From Nonomuraea endophytica (GTDB taxonomy: Bacteria > Actinomycetota > Actinomycetes > Streptosporangiales > Streptosporangiaceae), in NCBI RefSeq assembly GCF_014203235.1, contig NZ_JACHIN010000006.1, positions 551,428 to 615,427 on the forward strand: 64,000 nucleotides of DNA, read 5' to 3'. Positions within the stretch are counted from its first letter, which is position 1. Each line of letters opens with the position of its first letter. The translations under genes were made by a program, and so were the position numbers. Positions 8,331-15,811 of the stretch are shown here, in pieces. The notes below the pieces were generated by a model. That model saw nothing but the letters and a program-made list of their open reading frames with translations, did no database searches and was not told where the DNA came from.

Positions 8331-8521
8331 AGAACCGCCTCAAGGACCTTCGGACCGAACGCGCCTGGACGCAGGCTGACCTGGCTCAGCGTGTCGGCGT
8401 TTCTAGGCAGACGATCAACGCGATCGAAACAGGAAAGTTCGACCCGAGCCTTCCCTTCGCCTTCCGTCTCGCCAAGCTGTTCAACCTGAAGATCGAAGAG
8501 CTCTTTCTCGACGATCAATGA
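8327..8521 (+). CDS. Mini XRE-family transcriptional regulator
   Basis: A 64-residue protein that is almost wholly one helix-turn-helix: RAWTQADLAQRVGVSRQTIN followed by AIETGKFDPSLPFAFRLAKL. It starts with ATG overlapping the previous stop (ATGA), so it is co-translated with the membrane protein. The length and the IEELFLDD ending are typical of the YgzD/YozG-like small regulators. It probably binds the two TGTCAAG-N4-CTTGACA sites at 7826-7887 as a dimer and represses its own operon. Confidence 0.88.
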   Translation: MKNRLKDLRTERAWTQADLAQRVGVSRQTINAIETGKFDPSLPFAFRLAKLFNLKIEELFLDDQ

Positions 8522-8639
8522 AGCGCCACCTGCCGGACCCACGTGCGTACCTGCCGATGGAGACACCACCACGGCCGGCGACAGGGCATCACCGGTCGGG
8601 GGCGAGGACCTCATTTCCCTGCGCGAGGTAGAGGTATCC

Positions 8640-9359
8640 ATGCGATTAGGTCTGACAGTGCTCATCATCGGTGCCGCCATCGTGGCGACGGGCGCACCGG
8701 TGACGGCCGTCCCGCCCGAGACTGCGGTCGCCGAAGCGGGGACGGCGGCGGCGCCCGTCTGGGGTGATTGCACGATGGCGCCGCAACGTGGCATCGAGCG
8801 CGACCCACGCCAGCAGTGCGCGATCTTGAAGGTGCCGCTGGACTACCGTGCCCCACGCGGGCGGACCATCGAGATCACGATCTCCCGCATCGCGACGGCG
8901 CGACCCGGGACGCGCCGCGGGATCCTGCTGTCCAACCCCGGCGGTCCCGGCGATCAAGGCCTCGACCTGGCCAGCGCGCTGGGGACCGTACTGCCCAGGA
9001 GGTTCTTGATCTGGCCGTGCGCGGCGTGGCCGACCCGTCCGGCCGAGCCGCCGGTGACGGTCACCGGCAACGGGGCGCGCAATGTGCTGATTCTGCAGAA
9101 CACCCGCGATCCGTCCACGTCCCTGCGAAGCGCCCGCGGCCTGCGCGCCACGCTCGGCCGCCGGGCCGCCATGATCACCGTCGACCAGGGTGGCCACGGC
9201 GTGTTCGGATTGGGCAGCTGCGCCGACGAGGCGACGAACACCTTCCTGGCCACCGGGAAACTGCCGGCTCGGGACCGCTTCTGCCCGGCTCCGTCACCGG
9301 TCGGCGACACCGTGCGCTCCGCGGCCGTTCCGTACGTACCTCCAGGGTGGCCGCTGTAG
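8640..9359 (+). pseudogene. Tripeptidyl aminopeptidase-like alpha/beta hydrolase with core deleted
   Basis: A 239-residue open frame starts with a signal peptide and the family's conserved N-terminal part (CAILKVPLDYRAPRGRTIEI, then LLSNPGGPGDQGLDL). Right after LPRRF it jumps to the family's C-terminal region (WPCAAWP, NVLILQNTRDPSTSL, DQGGHGVFGLGSCADE). Full-length members are about 500 residues; the missing middle holds the GxSYG nucleophile. The Asp and His of the catalytic triad remain (NTRDP and GGHG) but the Ser is gone, so the product cannot be an active serine peptidase. The reading frame is kept, so an internal deletion of roughly 750 bp is inferred. Confidence 0.75.
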
Positions 9360-9463
9360 TCGAGCCCGGCTGGGACAACGGCGGCTGGTGGGTGGTGCTC
9401 GAACCCTCCGGGTACGCCGTGTTGAGTCTGGGACCCGAGGGGATTGTCTGCCGCACCGATTAG
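9347..9463 (+). other. Possible gene fragment
   Basis: A 38-codon frame starting at GTG 9347 reads VEPGWDNGGWWVVLEPSGYA and ends GIVCRTD. It overlaps the end of the decayed peptidase gene in another frame. The composition looks protein-like, as if it were the tail of a lost gene, but no family was recognised and there is no good ribosome site. Confidence 0.25.
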
Positions 9464-9519
9464 GATTCGGCGCCGCGTCCGTCTGTATGTGTGAGATCGA
9501 CTCACGGGAGGTTGACACG

Positions 9520-10086
9520 ATGCGGAAACTGATCTTCGCCATGAACCTGAGCCTGGACGGCTACATCGCCGCGCCAGGCGACGACATCGACTGGAGCGGG
9601 CCGCCGAGCGACGAGCTGTTCCAGTGGTGGCTCGACAGGGAGCGGGCGAGCGGCCTGACGCTGTACGGGCGCAAGTTGTGGGAGACGATGAGCTCCCACT
9701 GGCCGACCGGCGACCAGCAGCCCGACGTAACCCCGGCGCGGATCGAGTTCGCGCGGAACTGGCGGGACACGCCGAAGGTGGTGTTCTCCTCGACGGTCGA
9801 CAAGGTCGACTGGAACACCCGCCTGGTCACCGGCGACGCGGTCGCCGAGATCACCCGGCTCAAGGCCGAGGACGGCGCCCCGATGACCATCGGCGGCGCA
9901 ACGCTCGCCGGGGCGGCCATGCGGGCCGGGCTGATCGACGAGTACGCCCTGGCCACCTATCCGGTCCTGGTGGGCCGGGGCACGCCGTTCTTCACGGCGC
10001 TGGACAGCTGGATGAACCTGACCCTGGTGGAGACGCGGACGTTTCCCGGCGGCGTGGTGCTGACTCGATACGAGACGAGGCGATGA
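9520..10086 (+). CDS. Dihydrofolate reductase family protein (RibD C-terminal-like)
   Basis: A 188-residue protein opening with MRKLIFAMNLSLDGYIAAP, the signature of the RibD_C/YyaP-YwjB branch of the dihydrofolate reductase superfamily. The later GGATLAGAAMRAGLIDEY and YPVLVGRGTPFF blocks are the usual NADPH-binding and C-terminal motifs. GGGAG precedes ATG 9520 by 9 nt. These proteins are NADPH-dependent reductases of mostly unknown substrate. It converges on the sigma-factor gene at 10217. Confidence 0.85.
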   Translation: MRKLIFAMNLSLDGYIAAPGDDIDWSGPPSDELFQWWLDRERASGLTLYGRKLWETMSSHWPTGDQQPDVTPARIEFARNWRDTPKVVFSSTVDKVDWNTRLVTGDAVAEITRLKAEDGAPMTIGGATLAGAAMRAGLIDEYALATYPVLVGRGTPFFTALDSWMNLTLVETRTFPGGVVLTRYETRR

Positions 10087-10175
10087 GCACCCTTCGTTGC
10101 GTTCCGAGTGAGCTGTTGACCGGCTCGCTGGGGATGGGGACGACGGCGTCGTAAATCATGACGATGTTCTTCGGG

Positions 10176-10200
10176 TGCCCCGTCGGCAACGCCGGCGGGG
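10176..10200. terminator. Hairpin between convergent reductase and sigma-factor genes
   Basis: GCCCCGTCGGC and GCCGGCGGGGC pair over 11 positions with one G-T wobble around an AAC loop. It lies 17 nt before the end of the minus-strand sigma gene and can serve both directions. Confidence 0.55.
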
Positions 10201-10216
10201 CGTGCGGAGATTTGTC

Positions 10217-11233
10217 TCATCGCAGCGTCGGGGGCAGGCCCAGCCATGGTTTGTCGGTGGCGTCGAATCCGGTGAGCTCGGCGATCTTCCCGTCGACGAT
10301 GTGCAGGACCGCGATGTTGAACAGCCGGTACTCCGGGTCGCCGGGGGTGCGGATGTACAGTGCGGCGGCCGGCATGAGGTTGACCGTCGTGGTGATGCAG
10401 CGCCAGTCGTCGTAGCCGGGCTGGAAGAGCCCGCCGGAGACCCAGCCGTCCACCGCGTCCTTGGCCGTCATGCTCACGGTGCCCGCCTCGGGCAGCATCG
10501 CGAAGCGCAGGTCGTCGCGCAACAGGGACGTCAGCCCGTCGAGGTCGTTGCGCTCATGGGCGTCGATGTACGACTTCACCACGCCGCGCTCGTCATCCGA
10601 CAGCTCGTGGGTGGCGGGTCTCCGCCAGTCGAGGCGGCGGTCGGGTAGCTGCTCGCGCATCGTCACGCGGGCCCGCTGCAGTGCGCTGGTCACCGATGCG
10701 ACGGTCAGCTCGAGCGCGTCGGCGGCCTTCGACGCCGGCCAGCCCAGGACGTCGCGCAGAATGAGCACCGCCCGCTGCCGCGGCGGCAGGTACTGGACCG
10801 CGACGATGAACGCCAGCTCGATCGTCTCCCGCGCCACCACCGATTCCTGCGGGTCCTCGGGGAGCATCTGATCGGGGTACGGCTGCAGGTACAGCATCTC
10901 GGAGCCGGGCTCCGGCAGCTCGGACGGCACGTGCGTGCGGTCGTTGCGCTTGTCCAGGAAGTCGAGGCAGGCGTTCGTCGCGATCCGGTACAGCCAGGTT
11001 CGCAGCGCGGCACGGCCCTTGAACGACTCCCGCTTGTTCCACGCCCGCAGGAACGTCTCCTGCGTCATGTCCTGGGCGTCCTCGTAGTTCGCGAGCATCC
11101 GGTAGCAGTGCACCTGCAGCTCACGGCGGTGGCGCTCCGTCAGGAGTGCGAACCTCGCCGGGTCGTCCGAGCGGACCGCGGCGATGAACGTGGCCTCCTC
11201 AGCGCCCAGCCCTCTGGCGTCGGTCATGGTCAT
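10217..11233 (-). CDS. SigG-like ECF sigma factor with SnoaL-type C-terminal domain
   Basis: A 338-residue protein from ATG 11233 (GGAAGG upstream). Region 2 holds the block ANYEDAQDMTQETFLRAW and RTWLYRIATNACLDFL; region 4 holds LPPRQRAVLILRDVLGWPAS with a helix-turn-helix. From about residue 205 a SnoaL/NTF2-like domain follows (DDLRFAMLPEAG, VDGWVSGGLF, PGDPEYRLFNIAVLHI). This layout matches the TIGR02960/SigG-type ECF group, in which the C-terminal domain takes the place of a separate anti-sigma factor in controlling activity. No anti-sigma gene is adjacent, which agrees. Confidence 0.85.
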   Translation of the reverse strand: MTMTDARGLGAEEATFIAAVRSDDPARFALLTERHRRELQVHCYRMLANYEDAQDMTQETFLRAWNKRESFKGRAALRTWLYRIATNACLDFLDKRNDRTHVPSELPEPGSEMLYLQPYPDQMLPEDPQESVVARETIELAFIVAVQYLPPRQRAVLILRDVLGWPASKAADALELTVASVTSALQRARVTMREQLPDRRLDWRRPATHELSDDERGVVKSYIDAHERNDLDGLTSLLRDDLRFAMLPEAGTVSMTAKDAVDGWVSGGLFQPGYDDWRCITTTVNLMPAAALYIRTPGDPEYRLFNIAVLHIVDGKIAELTGFDATDKPWLGLPPTLR

Positions 11234-11245
11234 CCATCCTTCCAC

Positions 11246-11829
11246 CGGGTGCGAGGGGCTACCAGAACTGACGACGTGGCGGAGGATTTCTGATCGGTGG
11301 AGCCACTAGCACCAGGCCGGCCGCGTCGGGGCGATCCGGGGGACGTACTCCCCTATGCGGTCTTCCAGCACGTTGTACGGCGGCTTCTTCCACCTCGGCC
11401 GCAGACGAACGCGAGCGGGAAGGCGGCGGGGCCGAAACAGTCGCGGGCCGGATCGGCGAGGACCGTGGACCGCCCCGCGTCGGACGGTGGGACCAGGGCC
11501 GAATCCGGCCGCTCCATCCATGGCACGTCGTCCTGGTCCCCGTGCACGGCCTAGTAACGTCACCGCTCAGGCCTGCGAGCGCTACACCAAGCGCGCTGTC
11601 CTCTCACTCCCGGCCTGCGGGCCCGGCGGCAGGGAGTGGTGGGGCCCTCCGAGGGGACGTCTACGCCTTCCTGCGGGTCCAAGTGATCAGTCGGTAGCGG
11701 CGCTGGGCCGATCGCTGACCCGCAGCATCGGCGCGAACTGCTGCCAGGTGACGCCGGACGCGCGGGCGGCCTCGATCAGGTCCGGTCCAGGAATGCCGAG
11801 TGTGGTTCCACGTAGAGGAGGGTCTGAGG
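11246..11829. other. Intergenic region, possible decayed HTH fragment
   Basis: About 580 bp with no supported gene. On the minus strand near 11690-11790 a frame reads DLIEAARASGVTWQQFAPML and ends a few residues later, resembling the start of a helix-turn-helix of the type ARxxGxTWxxIxxxLGVS, but it has no start or ribosome site. The rest shows only shadow frames. Confidence 0.4.
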
Positions 11830-12537
11830 TCAGGCGGTGAGGGCGGCCTCTGCTTCCCGGTAGATGACGCTCGGGTCCTCGGACAGCCAGGCCTTCACCT
11901 GGCGGCTCCAGGAGTCGGCGAGCACCTCCGGCCGGTGCGCCTCGATGCCGTCGAGGGCGGCCGCGACAATTGCCTCGGGGGCGGTCTTGTCGCCGTCGTA
12001 CCAGGCCATCATGTCGGTGTCCGCGGCGCCCAGGTGCAGGCCGGTCACCAGGGTGCGCCGGCCGGCCAGTTCCAGGCGGACGCTGTTGGTGAGCGCCCAT
12101 TCGGCGGCCTTGGCCGCGTGGTAGGCGCCCGCGCCGTCGAAGGCTAGCCAGGAGATCGCGGACAGGACGTTGAGGATCGCACCGTCGGCCAGTTGGGGTG
12201 CGAAGGCGCGGATCACGTTGAGGGTGCCGTAGAAGTGGGTGTCCATCTCGCGGCGGATCGTGTCCAGGTCGCCGGTGATGAGGTTCGCGCCGGTGGAGAT
12301 GCCCGCGTTGTTGATCACGATCTTGACGTCGGGCGCCGCGGCGGCCGCGGCGGCGACCGACGCCGGGTCCGTGATGTCCAGGCGCAGCGGGATGACTCCC
12401 GGAACGTCGATGAGGTCCAGACGGCGGGCGGTGGCGTACACCTTGCCGGCGCCGCGGTCGAGGAGGGAAAGGATGAATTGCCGGCCCAGGCCCCGGTTTG
12501 CGCCGGTGACCAGCACGTGTGCTCCGTTGATCTGCAT
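11830..12537 (-). CDS. Short-chain dehydrogenase/reductase (SDR)
   Basis: A 235-residue classical SDR. The cofactor motif TGANRGLG is at residues 10-17, NNAG is near residue 78, and the catalytic YHAAK is near residue 143 with an upstream Ser (LSAIS). ATG 12537 fits the family N-terminus (MQINGAHVLVTGANRG). It diverges from a MerR-type regulator at 12597 with a 16-bp palindrome between them, so it is probably the regulator's target. The substrate is unknown. Confidence 0.88.
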   Translation of the reverse strand: MQINGAHVLVTGANRGLGRQFILSLLDRGAGKVYATARRLDLIDVPGVIPLRLDITDPASVAAAAAAAPDVKIVINNAGISTGANLITGDLDTIRREMDTHFYGTLNVIRAFAPQLADGAILNVLSAISWLAFDGAGAYHAAKAAEWALTNSVRLELAGRRTLVTGLHLGAADTDMMAWYDGDKTAPEAIVAAALDGIEAHRPEVLADSWSRQVKAWLSEDPSVIYREAEAALTA

Positions 12538-12554
12538 GCCGGATAGGCTAAAAC

Positions 12555-12570
12555 CTGACGTTGACGTCAG
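12555..12570. promoter_or_regulatory. MerR-type operator between SDR and MerR genes
   Basis: CTGACGT-TG-ACGTCAG is a perfect 7-bp inverted repeat with a 2-nt centre. It lies in the 59-bp divergent interval between the SDR start (12537) and the MerR start (12597). MerR proteins bind such dyads inside long-spacer promoters. Confidence 0.6.
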
Positions 12571-12596
12571 AGGCAAGTGTTGTGATGGAGGTCACG

Positions 12597-13058
12597 GTGC
12601 GTATCGGCGAGTTGGCGGCGCGATCGGGCGTCAGCGTGCGTGCCCTGCGTTACTACGAGGAGCAGGGACTGCTGAAGGCGGACCGGAGCGAGTCCGGGCA
12701 GCGTCACTATCCCGCGTCCGCGGCCGACCGCGTTGAGCTGATCCAGACGCTCTACTCCGCCGGCCTGTCCAGCCGGACCGTCGCCGAACTGCTGCCCTGC
12801 GTCGATGCCAAGGTCAGCACGCCCGAGTCGCGTGCCCGGCTGGCCGCCGAACGTGATCGCATCAACGCGCAGATCGCGGCGCTGGCCCGTACCCGTGACA
12901 ACTTGGACGCGGTCATCGCCTCCACCGGAAGCCCGGCCAGCGGCTGCGCGGTGATCGCGGACCACGATGTCGCTGCGCGGCCCGGTTCGGGCTCGACATC
13001 AAGAACGCGATCCGTTACGCCGAAAACGTCCGCGCACTATCAGGGGAGCACCAACTGA
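12597..13058 (+). CDS. MerR-family regulator with aberrant C-terminus
   Basis: A 153-residue frame starting at GTG 12597 with GGAGG five nt upstream. Residues 1-70 form a typical MerR winged helix (MRIGELAARSGVSVRALRYY and HYPASAADRVELIQ), followed by a coiled-coil dimerisation helix (ARLAAERDRINAQIAALART). The protein normally ends soon after a DAVIA block; here about 35 further residues (ADHDVAARPGSGSTSRTRS) look unlike protein. In another frame, the same DNA encodes FGLDIKNAIRYAENVRAL, which resembles the tail of actinobacterial tyrosine recombinases. The 3' end may therefore have been replaced by a recombinase remnant. Confidence 0.75.
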   Translation: MRIGELAARSGVSVRALRYYEEQGLLKADRSESGQRHYPASAADRVELIQTLYSAGLSSRTVAELLPCVDAKVSTPESRARLAAERDRINAQIAALARTRDNLDAVIASTGSPASGCAVIADHDVAARPGSGSTSRTRSVTPKTSAHYQGSTN

Positions 13059-13229
13059 GGAGCAGGACTCCGCCACCATCCCGGAACCCAGGGTGCACGC
13101 CTTGTCGTTCTTTCTGGCGGTCAGCGACCGTTGCTGAGTACTGACACGTTTGCCAAAATCGTGGACCACCTAGCCTGGCTTCGTGTTCAGGCAACTCAGG
13201 CTCCCGTGATCTTCTGGCAAGCTCGAGGG

Positions 13230-13640
13230 ATGCTCAAACTCACCGATTTCATTATCGACTGCCCGGACACCATGGCGCTGGCGGCTTTCTACTCCGAGGT
13301 GACAGGCCGCCGGATCAAGGAAGGCAGCCACGAGAACTGGGCCGGTATCCAATTCGGTGAGATCGAGCTGGCGTTCATCCGGGTGGACGATTACCGCGCT
13401 CCGCAGTGGCCCGACAGCGAACACCCCAAGCAGTTCCACCTCGATTTCGAAGTCGACGACATCGAGTCCGAGCAGCTTCGCGTCCTCGGACTCGGCGCGA
13501 CGCTGCAGCAGAACTTCATCGGCCCCGAAGGCTACGGCTGGCGGATCTATACCGACCCGATCGGCCACCCCTTCTGCCTGTGCCGCAACAAGGGTGTCAT
13601 CTGGACCGACCAGGGCCCGACCTGGCCCAAGCATGACTAG
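13230..13640 (+). CDS. VOC (glyoxalase/dioxygenase) superfamily protein
   Basis: A 136-residue protein with the two beta-alpha-beta modules of the vicinal oxygen chelate fold: MLKLTDFIIDCPDTMALAAF at the start, then QFHLDFEVDDIE and GWRIYTDPIGHPFCL. The H (FHLDFEV) and the DPxGHPFCL ending are usual metal-site positions. ATG 13230 follows GAGGG with no spacing, so the start may be upstream or the message leaderless. Substrate unknown; members include bleomycin-resistance and glyoxalase-like proteins. Confidence 0.8.
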   Translation: MLKLTDFIIDCPDTMALAAFYSEVTGRRIKEGSHENWAGIQFGEIELAFIRVDDYRAPQWPDSEHPKQFHLDFEVDDIESEQLRVLGLGATLQQNFIGPEGYGWRIYTDPIGHPFCLCRNKGVIWTDQGPTWPKHD

Positions 13641-14206
13641 AACCTGACTCGACGCGGTTGGCGATGAGCGTTCGAACTGCGCTTTGGAAGATGTGCGCCT
13701 GAGGACGTCGGTCAGAATTGACAGCGCTGTGGGGCCGTGTTGCGATCTCGCCTCGGCCGGTGAAGTCCGGCGGCGCCGCCAGGGCCAACGGCGGCGGAGG
13801 TGGGCGCTGGCCGCCGGTGACGACCGTGCCATAGTTGTGCCCGCTCCACGACCACTGATCCGACGCCTTCGCTGTGCACGCTGCCGGGCCCGCTCACCTG
13901 TGCCCGGCCCTCCACCTGGCCGACCAATGTGCCACCCGACATCGACCCGACCGCAGGCGAGCCCGCACCGGATATCGGCACCGCCAGCGCCGGTATCGGT
14001 ACGGCGGGAGGTGCGCCGGCGGGCCTTCAAGCACCGATATCCGCAGAGATGGCGCTGGTTCTCAGCGGATATTGTCAGTAATCCTCAGTAATCCACGGAG
14101 GCGATTGGCCCGCTCACTCGACGCTCTGGTTGTCGATATCCACAATCGAGCAGATATCCAGACTCCTCTACACGCCGCGTGGCAGTAGTCGCTATCTTTA
14201 CCCCTC
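13641..14206. other. Intergenic region with scattered ATATCC repeats
   Basis: About 565 bp with no supported gene. Near 14035-14075 ATATCCGC and GCGGATAT face each other across 21 nt, and GATATCC recurs around 14135 and 14155. These may be regulator sites for the operon starting at 14207, or chance. A -10-like TATCTT (14193-14198) lies 8 nt before that gene. Confidence 0.35.
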
Positions 14207-14207
14207 G
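14193..14207 (+). promoter_or_regulatory. Likely leaderless promoter of the sigma-like membrane operon
   Basis: TATCTT at 14193-14198 is a good -10 element placed 8 nt before the GTG start at 14207, and there is no Shine-Dalgarno sequence. Transcription probably begins at or just before the start codon. Confidence 0.45.
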
Positions 14208-15811
14208 TGCATAGATATGTCGGGTTTCGCGCGTTCGTTCAAGAACACGAGCGCGGCCTCATCGCGGCGGCCTTTCTCCTCACCGGGGACCACACGTTGG
14301 CCGCCCGCCTGACCACTCAGGCGTTCCGCTCTGTCGGCCTGTCCTGGCCGCCGTCTGCCTGGGCTGACCCGGCACAGCATGCCCGCATTGCGCTCTACCA
14401 GGCCTTCATCAGTATGAAGAAGGTTCCGGAGGGGGAGCATGGGCTGCTTGGGCTGCCCAAGGTCCAGCGGCTCATCGTCGTGGCCTGCCTGCGCGACGGG
14501 CGCCCGCACGCCGAGGTGGCCGCCCTGCTGGACCTGCCGGTGGAAGAGGTCGAAGCCCAGCTCGCCGCGGCCCAGCTCGGTGACGTCGAGCTGGCCGTGC
14601 CAGACGACGAGATCCCCGCCCCTGACCTGGCCGACCACGCTCTGCGGTCGGTACGGCGGCGCCGCCTGCGCGGTGCTGTCCTCCCCACGGCGATCTTCCT
14701 GGCCATGGCGTTGGTCCTGGCCTTCTTACAGGTGCGCCCTCTTTGGGCCTATCTGCGCGACCCGGCTGTTCCAGGCTACAAGGAAGGCGATCTGACAGCG
14801 ATCGTCCGCTTGGACAAGAAGGGCAAGGTGTGGACCAGCGCGATGGGCGAGGGCAGCTTCAAGCATGAGACCAAGCCCAACGGGGAGATCACGGTCACCT
14901 TCACCCCGGACAAACCCCCCACGCCTCAGGCCTGGAAGGTTCCGCGCACCGGTTACGGCGTCCGCTACGCCGTACCGAACTCCTGTATGTCTGACTTTTC
15001 GCCCGTTGACATGGACAAGCCGCCTCCCCCACCCACACCGGGAACCGTCAACTGCCAGGGCTGGACCCTGACCCTGGTGGGCGGCGAGAGCACGGGCAAG
15101 GGCGAGCTCACCACAAGCTGCTCGGGAGACTACTGCGAACAGAGCGCCGTCATTCCCGACGCCGCCCGCTTGGTCACCGACGAGGGATCCAGCTCCTTCG
15201 TGCTCGACATCGCGATCAGCCGAGATGGCCACCGGGTCGCCTACCTCAGCTCTGCCGAGCGCAGATACATCGCGGCTGACCTGCGTACCAAGAAAAAGGT
15301 CTACCTCACCCCCGAGCTGACGCCCGCCCAGATGAGGGAGTATCTGCGCGTCCGCATTTCGCCCGAAGGAGGCCTGTTCACCGTCGAGGGGAACGGCAAG
15401 AGCCTGCGGACCGACTTCGACAGCGGCATCACCAGCCCGGTTCCCGCCACCGACCGCCTCCCCGAGAAGGTGTCCGACAAACTCGAAACGGACTACTACA
15501 CCTGGGCCGACTCCCCCGACGGAAAGCGTTCGGCCGGAATCGACAGCGAGCACAGCAAGAGCGGCACCCTGGACATCCTCGACTCCAGGACCGGCAAGCT
15601 GCTCAACCGCCACCCGCTGCCGAGCCTCGGCGGTGCCACCGAATCGGAGGCGCTGGGCTGGGTGAACGACGACGAGGTCGCCATCTTGATGACGGCCGGA
15701 ACCGACTTCCTCGGCTGGTTCCGGGTCGATGCGAAGACCGGCCGGCTCGTCCGGATGGCGGGCATTCCGTCCAACAACGACATCGTCCTGGGCGCGGCGG
15801 TGCTCAAGTGA
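14207..15811 (+). CDS. Membrane-tethered sigma-factor-like protein with extracellular repeat domain (A)
   Basis: A 534-residue protein in three parts. Residues 1-55 resemble region 2 of SigE-type ECF sigma factors (FRAFVQEHERGLIAAAFLLT, GDHTLAARLTTQAF). Residues 80-122 resemble region 4 (LLGLPKVQRLIVVACLRDG, EVAALLDLPVEEVEAQLAAA). A basic stretch RSVRRRRLRG precedes one transmembrane helix (about 157-176), so the sigma-like part should be cytoplasmic and the remaining 355 residues outside. The outer part has propeller-like repeats (TSAMGEGS, ISRDGHRVAYLS, DSRTGKLL) and several Cys. Its stop overlaps the next, paralogous gene by 4 nt. Whether it binds core polymerase or DNA is unknown. Confidence 0.65.
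   Translation: MHRYVGFRAFVQEHERGLIAAAFLLTGDHTLAARLTTQAFRSVGLSWPPSAWADPAQHARIALYQAFISMKKVPEGEHGLLGLPKVQRLIVVACLRDGRPHAEVAALLDLPVEEVEAQLAAAQLGDVELAVPDDEIPAPDLADHALRSVRRRRLRGAVLPTAIFLAMALVLAFLQVRPLWAYLRDPAVPGYKEGDLTAIVRLDKKGKVWTSAMGEGSFKHETKPNGEITVTFTPDKPPTPQAWKVPRTGYGVRYAVPNSCMSDFSPVDMDKPPPPPTPGTVNCQGWTLTLVGGESTGKGELTTSCSGDYCEQSAVIPDAARLVTDEGSSSFVLDIAISRDGHRVAYLSSAERRYIAADLRTKKKVYLTPELTPAQMREYLRVRISPEGGLFTVEGNGKSLRTDFDSGITSPVPATDRLPEKVSDKLETDYYTWADSPDGKRSAGIDSEHSKSGTLDILDSRTGKLLNRHPLPSLGGATESEALGWVNDDEVAILMTAGTDFLGWFRVDAKTGRLVRMAGIPSNNDIVLGAAVLK

Noticed and set aside
11306..11563. Several 60-85-codon frames on both strands
   Set aside because: No ribosome sites, no family resemblance and mutually overlapping.
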